Below are positions 7,570 through 14,671 of a stretch of DNA of 64,000 nt, in pieces. Origin of the DNA: SZUA-430 sp964561925 (lineage in GTDB: Bacteria; Pseudomonadota; Alphaproteobacteria; Micropepsales; Micropepsaceae); assembly GCA_964561925.1 (NCBI GenBank), contig CAZLRW010000004.1, positions 1 through 64,000 of the forward strand, given 5' to 3'. The first letter of the stretch is position 1. The number at the start of each line of letters is the position of its first letter. A program made the position numbers and the translations under genes. Under the pieces are notes generated by a model that searched no databases, had not been told where the DNA came from, and saw nothing but the letters and a program-made list of their open reading frames with translations.

Positions 7570-9294
7570 TCAGCCCGGACAGCCCTGCAGCCTAAGCCGC
7601 ATGCCGTTGACGCTGAGTTCGCCCATCTTCGGCGGCACCACCTGCAGCGGCCCGCTCTCCAGAAACGTCGGCAAGTGCGTACCGCACTGTGTCGTGTAGA
7701 AGTAGCCGATCGAACGCCAAGCGCCTGTCGGCGATGCCTGGTAGACGTCGATCTGACTGGGATGCTCGAGCAAAATCTCCGCCTTCGCGTCGCCGTCGAG
7801 ATCGAGCAGATGAGCCCGGCATGGCTCCTGTGCGCACCGCTGCGGTGAGACCGCGGTACCCGGCCAATTCTGCGTCGCGAAACTCTCTGGCAACGCCGAT
7901 CCCTTCGGCCGCACCTCGATCCGCGCCATATACTCCCTCTGCGGTGTTTCCTTGACCGCAGGGACGGCGCTGTCGCTCTTCAAAGCCGCTTCGGCGCGCG
8001 CGGCGATCGCTTGCGCGCGCGGATTGCTCTTGTCCTCGGCCAGCGCCTTCAACGCGTCGCGCCCGTAGCGCGCAGACTCGAAGCGCAAGAAGCTGTAGTC
8101 GAACGTCTCCGGCGTCTCGAGCCCGGCCTGAAGTCGGCGCAGTTGGTCGTTGACCGAAAGCCGCGCGGGATCGCCGGCCGGCGAAAGACCCGCCACGATG
8201 ATGACGACGACAACGACGGCGGCGAGCACGTTCGTGCTCTCGAGCGCCTTGAACCAGCGCCCCGGCAACACGGCGGCCAACCCGTATCCGCCGGCATAGC
8301 AAGCCGCGATAGCCAGAATGGCGAGCGCCGTGACGCGTTCGGGCGTCAGCCCGTGCTGTTCGACGCGCAACCACACAGCATAAGCCGCGATCGCGACCAG
8401 CGGCACCAGAACGGCGCCCGCGACCCGGGCCGAAAGCTCCAAAGCCTTGTGCGTGCGCTCGTGCTCGCCGCTCTGGTAGGCGGCATTGATGAGGATGACG
8501 AGCGTCGCCGCCGCACCGAGCAGAAGCGCCGTGGCGCTGCCCGTCGCCCAAAGCGGCGCGAGCCCCACGGCGGGCAGCGTCAACAGGAACGCGGCGCCGA
8601 GAAACGTCATCACCGGCAGAAGCCACGATAGCAGCGCGAGCGCCACCGCGCGGATACCGTTGATCAGACCGACGCGCACGTCCGTCACGTGCACGGCAAG
8701 CGCGAACATCGTCGTGGTCACGGGATAGGCAAACCATTCTTCCTGGATGAGTTCGCGCACTGCTTCGATCTTGATCAGCGAAAACAAAGCCGCACCGAGA
8801 TAGAGCAGCAGCCAAAGCGCGCCCACGAACGCCAGCGACAGAGAAAGCTGCACGCCGTTCTTCCAGGCGACGTCGAAGTAAGTTTCGTAGCGCGCGACAA
8901 AACGCCGGTCCGCGTCGGCCGCTGCCGCCAAGTGGTAGGCGACGAAGAGGACGATAGCGATCAGTCCGGCGATTTCGCCTGACATCGCTGCGCCGGGCGT
9001 GCCCTGCCGCGCGATGCTGTGCCAAACCGCGAAGCTGATGAACGCGATCACGGACGCGATCCAGGCCGCGAGCGTGGCCGGCCGCATCTGTCCCACCCCG
9101 ACGAGGATCGTCGGCACCAGGAATGCGGTGGCGAGTGACAACACGCCGATGACCCAAGGATCGTTCGCGGGCCAACTACCGGTCACCCGCGCCGTGTAGA
9201 GCAGGAACCACGCCACGCCTTGCGCAAAGCCCAGGATCAGCCGCAAGCCTCCAAGGCCCGAAGTTGCCTGTGCCGTGTCGGAATCGTGCGTCAT
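7570..9294 (-). CDS. DUF4153 family polytopic membrane protein
   Basis: A 574-residue protein with roughly twelve hydrophobic segments in the first 370 residues (for example GLIAIVLFVAYHLAAAA and ALWLLLYLGAALFSLI) and a soluble C-terminal part of about 200 residues, probably periplasmic. The arrangement fits the DUF4153 family, whose function is not established. The start is the ATG at 9294, preceded by GGAGGGG; a TTG 12 bases earlier is in frame but would place the ribosome binding site inside the gene. It is tail-to-tail with the phosphatase-like gene (three bases apart) and downstream of the FabH-like gene on the same strand. The soluble tail has cysteines in SPQRCAQEPCR and TQCGTHL, possible disulfides. 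Confidence 0.65.
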   Translation of the reverse strand: MTHDSDTAQATSGLGGLRLILGFAQGVAWFLLYTARVTGSWPANDPWVIGVLSLATAFLVPTILVGVGQMRPATLAAWIASVIAFISFAVWHSIARQGTPGAAMSGEIAGLIAIVLFVAYHLAAAADADRRFVARYETYFDVAWKNGVQLSLSLAFVGALWLLLYLGAALFSLIKIEAVRELIQEEWFAYPVTTTMFALAVHVTDVRVGLINGIRAVALALLSWLLPVMTFLGAAFLLTLPAVGLAPLWATGSATALLLGAAATLVILINAAYQSGEHERTHKALELSARVAGAVLVPLVAIAAYAVWLRVEQHGLTPERVTALAILAIAACYAGGYGLAAVLPGRWFKALESTNVLAAVVVVVIIVAGLSPAGDPARLSVNDQLRRLQAGLETPETFDYSFLRFESARYGRDALKALAEDKSNPRAQAIAARAEAALKSDSAVPAVKETPQREYMARIEVRPKGSALPESFATQNWPGTAVSPQRCAQEPCRAHLLDLDGDAKAEILLEHPSQIDVYQASPTGAWRSIGYFYTTQCGTHLPTFLESGPLQVVPPKMGELSVNGMRLRLQGCPG

Positions 9295-9382
9295 CGTCCC
9301 CTCCAAAGTCGGATGGGCAAGGCTACACGCCTCTATCGGGCCGGGGCCATGCCTCGCCCCGTGACGTTCCTCACGCGCAGGC

Positions 9383-10426
9383 TCAATTGAAGGTCAGGAG
9401 CGCAGAGCCGATCGCGAAGCTCGCCCCAAAGCCGATCAGAAGGGCGTTGTCGCCCTTCTTCGCCCGGCCCTCCGCGACGAGCTGGTCGAGAAGGAGCGGG
9501 ATGCTGGCACTCGACGTGTTCCCCGTTTCGGCGAAAGAAGCGCACAGCCGCGACGGATCGATCCCAGCCGACTTGCAGGCAGGGATCAATATCCGCGTTA
9601 GATTCGCCTGATGCGGGATCAGCCAATCGATGTTGTGTCCCTCGCCCTGATAGCGCCGGATCTCGTCGACCAGGATGCGTGTGGCGCCGACCGCGACCGG
9701 CGGCCCCGCCATGTACCAACGCACGTCCTGCGGCACCTCGAGCGAGGGGTTGCTCGCCTGCATGCCGGCCCCCTTTATGAGGCCGATCGTACCGGCGTCG
9801 ACCATCGATGTGGCCCGCGTGGCCTTCAGCGTCGCCAGTCCGTGCACGCCGCCTTCGAGCACCACGCCCGCCGCCGCATCGCCGAACAGCGTCGAGATGC
9901 CGAATGCCTTCGGGTCGTAGGCGATGCAACGCGAAGAGAATTCGATGGCAAGACAGGCAACGCGCCGGTAGCCCATCGCCTGGATCAGGCTCTTGCCGAT
10001 GGTGAGTGCGTACATGAAACTGGTGCACGCGTTGCTGGAAATGTCGAGCACGAAGGGATGCCCCAGCGCCCCATGCCGCTCGCGCGCTGCCGCGACGATC
10101 TGTTGCGAGACGCCGGGAAACCCTTGAGTCGACGACGACGACACGATGATCGCGTCGAGCGTCGCCCATGCATGCTCGTCGATCATCTTCTCAAGCAGCG
10201 CGGTCCCCACTTCGACCGGCGTCTCCTCGGGTCCGAAGAACCGCCGCGCCCGCAAGCCTGTCTTCTGCTCGATCAATTCGGAGCGCGTGCGCGCCGTTTC
10301 CTCAGCGTCCTGGTCGCGCACGTTGCGCGCATGCGCGCCCTCGATCAGCCGCTGGCCGATGTCGCGATTGGTGACGATGGTCTCCGGCAGAATACTCGCC
10401 GTCGCCACGATGGACACGTCTTGCAT
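9383..10426 (-). CDS. FabH-like 3-oxoacyl-ACP synthase III
   Basis: A 347-residue thiolase-fold condensing enzyme. From the ATG at 10426 (MQDVSIVATA) the catalytic triad is visible as Cys134 (DISSNACTSF), His272 (IPHQANLTR) and Asn303 (ETGNTSSASIP). It would condense an acyl-CoA starter with malonyl-ACP or a second acyl thioester in the cytoplasm. The long stretch between residues 20 and 70 (RDIGQRLIEG... EETARTRSE) resembles specialised FabH-like proteins rather than the fatty-acid housekeeping enzyme, and no acpP, fabD or plsX lies next to it. The frame extends to 10552 but those codons would overlap the neighbouring hydratase gene. Starter and partner are unknown. Confidence 0.8.
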   Translation of the reverse strand: MQDVSIVATASILPETIVTNRDIGQRLIEGAHARNVRDQDAEETARTRSELIEQKTGLRARRFFGPEETPVEVGTALLEKMIDEHAWATLDAIIVSSSSTQGFPGVSQQIVAAARERHGALGHPFVLDISSNACTSFMYALTIGKSLIQAMGYRRVACLAIEFSSRCIAYDPKAFGISTLFGDAAAGVVLEGGVHGLATLKATRATSMVDAGTIGLIKGAGMQASNPSLEVPQDVRWYMAGPPVAVGATRILVDEIRRYQGEGHNIDWLIPHQANLTRILIPACKSAGIDPSRLCASFAETGNTSSASIPLLLDQLVAEGRAKKGDNALLIGFGASFAIGSALLTFN

Positions 10427-10479
10427 GCGACACCCTGAGGGGCCCCGTTCATTGGGGGCTCCATGCTGCACTGCACATA

Positions 10480-11280
10480 CTATCGGAAACGGGCGGGGCG
10501 TTTGTCCAGAAAAGCTTGCACCGCCTCTTTGTGTTCGGGCAGCGACCAACACGCGCGCAAGTAGTCCGTTTCACGCGTCTGGGCGAGTTTCATGTCCTGT
10601 TCGCAGGCATTCTTGGTTAGCAGGTCCTTCGTCATCCGCAGCATCGGGTCGGGATTGGCCGAAATCGCCTTGGCGATCTCGAAGGCCTTGGGCAACAGGC
10701 CGTCGGCTGGAACCGCATAGTCCGCAAGGCCGATCTCGCACGCCTCGCGGCCCTCAACCAGGCGCGCGCTCAGCATCAGTTCGCTCGCCTTGCCGAAGCC
10801 GACGCGGCTGACCAGGAAATGCGTCGACGCGAGTTCGGGCACGATGCCCATCTTCACAAACACCATGCCGAATTTGGCGGCCTCCGATGCGACGATCACG
10901 TCGAACGGCAGGATCATCGTCACGCCGATCCCGACCGCGGGGCCGTTGACCGCCGCGATCAAGGGCTTCGACGACCGGACAAGCGATATCCAATCGAGCC
11001 CGCGCGGCAATCCGCCCTGTCCGCCGGCCGTGTCGCTGCCCGGGTCCCGTCCGTCAAGCCGCGACTTGAACGTATGTTCGATGTCGGCCCCGGCGCAGAA
11101 GCCGCGCCCTTCGCCGGTGACGACGATGGCGCCGATCGAGCGGTCGTTGTTCGCACGCTCGATCGCGTCCGCCATCTCTTCGCTCATCTTGGGCATCCAC
11201 GCGTTCAGCCGTTCCGGCCGGTTCAACGTGATCAGCCCGACGGGCGCTTGGCTGTCGTATTTGATCGTGGAATAGGTCAT
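10480..11280 (-). CDS. Enoyl-CoA hydratase/isomerase family protein
   Basis: A 266-residue crotonase-fold protein that would hydrate or isomerise enoyl-CoA esters in beta-oxidation-like pathways. Oxyanion-hole segments are GRGFCAGADIEH (about residues 59-70) and NGPAVGIG (about 115-122), and the general-base Glu is present in GIVPELAS, so hydratase activity is plausible. The C-terminus ends FLDKRPARF as in typical ECH proteins. It lies 53 bases upstream of the FabH-like gene on the same strand. The ATG at 11280 is preceded by GAAGGA, but that sequence forms one arm of a perfect 11-bp hairpin (11285-11314), so translation may be controlled. Confidence 0.85.
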   Translation of the reverse strand: MTYSTIKYDSQAPVGLITLNRPERLNAWMPKMSEEMADAIERANNDRSIGAIVVTGEGRGFCAGADIEHTFKSRLDGRDPGSDTAGGQGGLPRGLDWISLVRSSKPLIAAVNGPAVGIGVTMILPFDVIVASEAAKFGMVFVKMGIVPELASTHFLVSRVGFGKASELMLSARLVEGREACEIGLADYAVPADGLLPKAFEIAKAISANPDPMLRMTKDLLTKNACEQDMKLAQTRETDYLRACWSLPEHKEAVQAFLDKRPARFR

Positions 11281-11284
11281 CGCA

Positions 11285-11314
11285 AGTCCTTCGCAATGTC
11301 GAATGCGAAGGACT
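11285..11314 (-). promoter_or_regulatory. Hairpin that would bury the ribosome binding site of the enoyl-CoA hydratase gene
   Basis: Reading the minus strand, AGTCCTTCGCA (11314-11304) is followed after eight bases by its exact complement TGCGAAGGACT (11295-11285). The second arm contains GAAGGA, the ribosome binding site placed six bases before the ATG at 11280. No T-run follows, so it is not a normal terminator. A second small hairpin (GGCGC-N5-GCGCC) lies just upstream. Likely use is translational control or processing of a coq4-hydratase transcript; this is inference from pairing. Confidence 0.55.
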
Positions 11315-11346
11315 GTGGCGCACGAAGCGCCGCAGCGACAAGTTCT

Positions 11347-12144
11347 TTAGGCGGCGGCGCCTGCCATCATCCCGCCATTGCCGTTACGCAAAGCGGACGG
11401 CACCGCGTGATAGGCGGTGGGCTCGGCGATGTTGAGCCGCGCCCGCGCCGCGCTCAGCGGCTCCGCCAGCAGCCGGACATAGTCCTCGCCCGGCAGCCAC
11501 GCCGCCTTGGCACCGTTGCGATAGGCCTGCCAGACCGCACGTATCATTGGCTGCCCGGGCGTTTCTTGGCGCAACTTCAACGCCCCCGCGAGCGCGATCA
11601 GCCCGAACCCGTGCGACTTCGTCTGCGCATATGAGAACGCGACCAGCGAGGCCTCGCCCAGCGCGTCGCGCCCGTATCCGGTCAGCACGTGCCACAAATC
11701 GTGCACATCCCGCAGACGCCTGCCGTACCACGTGTAGGGATGCTCAAGGTCGATCTCGTCGTCGATCGACTTCCGGCTCTCTTCGATCAGGCCCTGCGCC
11801 GAGATGTTCTCGCTGGTGGTGAAGTCCAAATAGGCCCGCCCGACGCTACCTGCCGGTTGCCGTTCCAAGAACGCGCGGTCGGAGAGGATCTCGGCCAATT
11901 CCTGCCTGCGATAGGCGATCGCGCCGCCATTGGGCGTCAGCAACAGCTTCGCATACCCATTCGGAATGGAGCGGCCGCTCAACGCACGCATGATCTCGAA
12001 GACCTGCGCCGTATCTTCCTTGTCCTTGAGCAGCTTGCCGAGCGCGCGAAGCGCCCGCAGCGGCTCTATCCGGAACGGCCGATCCTTCAGCTTCTGCGGC
12101 GTCGGACCGGACGATTCGGGGGCGTAGGTATCGGTGAGCGACAT
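11347..12144 (-). CDS. coq4: COQ4-family ubiquinone biosynthesis protein
   Basis: A 265-residue cytoplasmic protein of the Coq4 family, linked to ubiquinone biosynthesis; in eukaryotes Coq4 organises the Coq complex and has been linked to C1 decarboxylation of the precursor ring. The family signature HDxxH-(x11)-E is perfectly conserved: His148-Asp149-Leu-Trp-His152 and Glu164 (HDLWHVLTGYGRDALGE), a divalent metal site. Conserved SYAQTKSHGFGLIALAG follows. The ATG at 12144 starts MSLTDTYAPE; a clean palindrome is centred 48 bases upstream at 12192, suggesting dedicated control. It is followed on the same strand by the enoyl-CoA hydratase gene after 66 bases. Other ubiquinone genes are not in the window. 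Confidence 0.85.
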   Translation of the reverse strand: MSLTDTYAPESSGPTPQKLKDRPFRIEPLRALRALGKLLKDKEDTAQVFEIMRALSGRSIPNGYAKLLLTPNGGAIAYRRQELAEILSDRAFLERQPAGSVGRAYLDFTTSENISAQGLIEESRKSIDDEIDLEHPYTWYGRRLRDVHDLWHVLTGYGRDALGEASLVAFSYAQTKSHGFGLIALAGALKLRQETPGQPMIRAVWQAYRNGAKAAWLPGEDYVRLLAEPLSAARARLNIAEPTAYHAVPSALRNGNGGMMAGAAA

Positions 12145-12183
12145 GGACCCTCAAGGCTCCTGGACGGGAACGATCCCCTTATA

Positions 12184-12200
12184 ACTGACAAATTGTCAGT
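12184..12200. promoter_or_regulatory. Operator-like palindrome upstream of coq4
   Basis: ACTGACAAATTGTCAGT is a perfect 7-bp inverted repeat with a three-base spacer, 40-56 bases upstream of the coq4 start on the minus strand and 25 bases or more beyond the stop of the kinase gene. The size and symmetry suit a TetR-family dimer, and TGACA at its edge could overlap a -35 element. No TetR-type regulator is encoded nearby. A weaker relative with the same spacing (GACA-N3-TGTC) is at 30221-30231 before the MMPL gene. Confidence 0.5.
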
Positions 12201-12224
12201 CGACCAGAGAGTTTCAAGCCCTCC

Positions 12225-13127
12225 TCACGTCTGCGGCAACGGGTCTCCGAACGCCTCGGCTGTGGCAAACACGTCGCCGGGCCGTGGCAGCCGCGCCTCA
12301 TTGCCCAGCCGCTGCACGCCATAGGCCGACGCCGCCCGCGCAAACCGGAAGTGAAATTCCCAGCGCGCCTGCGGCCGGCTCAACCACGAATAGACGTAGG
12401 CGCCGTGGAACAGGTCGCCGGCGCCGTTCGTGTCGATGACGCGATCGTCCGGCACGTTCAACGCGGCGAGCCGCCGCGTCTCCGCCCCCGCCTCGAACCA
12501 AAGCAGCCCGTGCTCACCCTGCGTCACGCCGCCGACCTTGCAGCCGCGCTCGCGCAGCAACTGCAGCGTTTGCTCCGCGCTCTTGCCTAGCTGTTCGCAG
12601 AACCGCTCGCTCACGATCGCGACATCGACGAGGCCGAGCAACGCCATGGTGTTCGCGCGCACCCCCCCGCCGTCGAGCGAAACCAGAATGCCGCGCTCGC
12701 GCGCAAGCTTCGCATACGCCATCGCCGCATCCGGCTGATGCCCGTCCAAGTGCAGCACGCGGCACCCGTCGAGGTTCAGCATCGGAAACGGATGCAGATA
12801 GGCGTCGTCGCGGCAGCGCACGATCGCGCGCTTGCCGTCGTTCGGCATGATGAACGACAGCGACGACCGCGCGACTTTGCGCGCGTGCAACGGAATGCGA
12901 TAGGCCGAAGCCATGTCCATGAACATGCGCCCCAGCCAATCGTCCGCCATCGTCGTCAGAAGGTCCGGAACGAGCCCGAGCTTCGCGCACGCGAACGCCG
13001 CCGTCACCGCGTTGCCGCCGAACGCAACCGCATAGTCGCGCGCAACCGTCTTCTCGTCCCCCGTGGGCAGAGCGTCGGTGATGAACGTGATGTCGATATA
13101 GGTCTGCCCGATGAACAGCGCTTGCAC
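12225..13127 (-). CDS. PfkB-family sugar or nucleoside kinase
   Basis: A 300-residue ribokinase-fold protein that would phosphorylate a sugar or nucleoside using ATP in the cytoplasm. Visible motifs are the N-terminal glycine pair in FGGNAVTAAFACAKLG (PfkB signature 1 region, about residues 37-52) and the C-terminal DTNGAGDLFHGAYVY, which contains the anion-hole and catalytic base Asp (GAGD). Length is normal for the family. It begins at ATG 13127, 29 bases after the GH3 gene stop on the same strand, and so may be the last gene of a penicillin-acylase, GH3, kinase operon. Substrate cannot be predicted. Confidence 0.8.
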   Translation of the reverse strand: MQALFIGQTYIDITFITDALPTGDEKTVARDYAVAFGGNAVTAAFACAKLGLVPDLLTTMADDWLGRMFMDMASAYRIPLHARKVARSSLSFIMPNDGKRAIVRCRDDAYLHPFPMLNLDGCRVLHLDGHQPDAAMAYAKLARERGILVSLDGGGVRANTMALLGLVDVAIVSERFCEQLGKSAEQTLQLLRERGCKVGGVTQGEHGLLWFEAGAETRRLAALNVPDDRVIDTNGAGDLFHGAYVYSWLSRPQARWEFHFRFARAASAYGVQRLGNEARLPRPGDVFATAEAFGDPLPQT

Positions 13128-13156
13128 GGTTTTGCCCTAGGACGAGTCGTTCCCGT

Positions 13157-14671
13157 TCATACCGTAACCGCGACAAGCGTCGCAAACAGCGCCTGGTCGT
13201 TGATGATGCGCGGTACCTTGTTCTGCCCGCCGAGCCTCCCGCGCGACTTCATCCAGCGCGCGAACGTGCCCGGCGTGACTGCGCGGACGTCAGGCGCGCG
13301 CATCCCGAACCCTTCGGCGCGGTGCGCGCGATAGTCGTCGTTCTTAAGCTTGAGCCGTTCGTCGATCGCCTTGGCGAACGCCGCGATCGCCGGCGCATCG
13401 GGCGTGTGCTCGAACTCGACAACGAAGAGATGCCCGCCGAGCTCGCCCGCGTCCTTCGGAAAGACCGCGCCCATCGAAAAGTCGGTGATGGTGAGCCTCC
13501 CTTGCTCGGCCGCGAACGCCACCGCATCCTCGACCTCCTCGCCGATCAGATGCTCGCCGAACGCCGACATCGAATAGCTCGTGCGGCCCGTGATGAAGAG
13601 GCGCGGCGGCGTCAACGACGCGAAGCGCACGGTGTCCCCGATGATGTAGCCCCAGCATCCGGCGCACGTCGAAAGCACGATCGCGTAGTTGACGCCGGCC
13701 TCCGCATTGCCGATCCAATGCCGTGTCGGCGATGGGCTGTCGAGTTCCTCGACCGGAACGAACTCGAAGAAAAGTCCCGTATCGGTCAAAAGTCGCAGCC
13801 CGTCTTCGGGCCGCTCGTCCTGCACCGCGATGAAGCCTTCGGAGGCGGGATAGACCTCGCGCAACTCCGCGCCGCCCGAGAGGAAATGCTCGAAGCGTTG
13901 GCGATAGGGCTTGAAGTTCACCCCGCCGTGCACGAGCAGGTCGAGCTTCGGGTAGATGTCGCGCGCGGTGACCGCACGGCCCGCATTCGCCTGCTGCCTG
14001 TCGAACAGTATGAGCAGCCACGAGGGCGTCCCCGTGATCACGCGGATGTCGCTTTCGGCCGCAAGCGTCGCGAGCCGCCGGACTTTCTCCTCCCAATCCG
14101 TGATCAGCGCGAGCTCGACCGGCGGAAAGGCGAACTGCCGCGCCCACCACGGCAGCCGTTTGATCGCGATGCCCGAAAGATCGCCCGACCACACGCCGTC
14201 CGCCTCGCGCACGAGATCGGTCGACCCGCCCAGCATGAAGCTCTTGCCGCCGAACACGCGCGATCCCGGCCGCGCGGTGACATGGTGCGAGAAGAGATCG
14301 AGCCCCGCGCGCGTGTTCGACCCGTTCATCGCATGCGTCACGGGAATGTATTTCGACGAGCCCGACGTCGTGCCCGACGTCACCGCGAAATAGGGCACGC
14401 GTCCCGGCCACGTCACGTTCTCGACCACGGGGAAGGCGGGCTTCCAATACGCGCGCCAGAAATCGTCATAACGCCGGAGCGGCACGGCCGCCTGAAAATC
14501 CTCGACCGTCTTGATCGACCCGAACCCGTGCGCCCGCCCGAACGCCGTGTCGCGCGCTTGCGCGACGAGGCTCGTAAGCTGCCGCCGCTGCGCCTGCGCA
14601 TTGTCCAGTCGCGCCAACACCCCGCGCCGCCGTTTCGCATAGAGCTTGAGCAGCGGCGTGAAGTCGGTCAT
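13157..14671 (-). CDS. GH3-family acyl-acid amido synthetase-like protein
   Basis: A 504-residue protein of the GH3 family, adenylating enzymes that join a carboxylic acid to an amino acid or amine; plant members conjugate auxin and jasmonate, bacterial members are poorly understood. Seen: the phosphate-binding TSGTTSGSSKYIPVT (residues 98-112), YPASEGFIAVQ (adenylate motif) and LFITGRTSYSMSAFGEHLIGEE before the mobile C-terminal domain. Start chosen at the ATG 14671 (MTDFTPLLKLYAKRRRG), which matches family N-termini; the open frame to 15190 is a shadow of the next gene. This start overlaps the stop of the upstream penicillin-acylase gene by four bases, pointing to translational coupling and a joint role in making and breaking amides. 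Confidence 0.85.
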   Translation of the reverse strand: MTDFTPLLKLYAKRRRGVLARLDNAQAQRRQLTSLVAQARDTAFGRAHGFGSIKTVEDFQAAVPLRRYDDFWRAYWKPAFPVVENVTWPGRVPYFAVTSGTTSGSSKYIPVTHAMNGSNTRAGLDLFSHHVTARPGSRVFGGKSFMLGGSTDLVREADGVWSGDLSGIAIKRLPWWARQFAFPPVELALITDWEEKVRRLATLAAESDIRVITGTPSWLLILFDRQQANAGRAVTARDIYPKLDLLVHGGVNFKPYRQRFEHFLSGGAELREVYPASEGFIAVQDERPEDGLRLLTDTGLFFEFVPVEELDSPSPTRHWIGNAEAGVNYAIVLSTCAGCWGYIIGDTVRFASLTPPRLFITGRTSYSMSAFGEHLIGEEVEDAVAFAAEQGRLTITDFSMGAVFPKDAGELGGHLFVVEFEHTPDAPAIAAFAKAIDERLKLKNDDYRAHRAEGFGMRAPDVRAVTPGTFARWMKSRGRLGGQNKVPRIINDQALFATLVAVTV

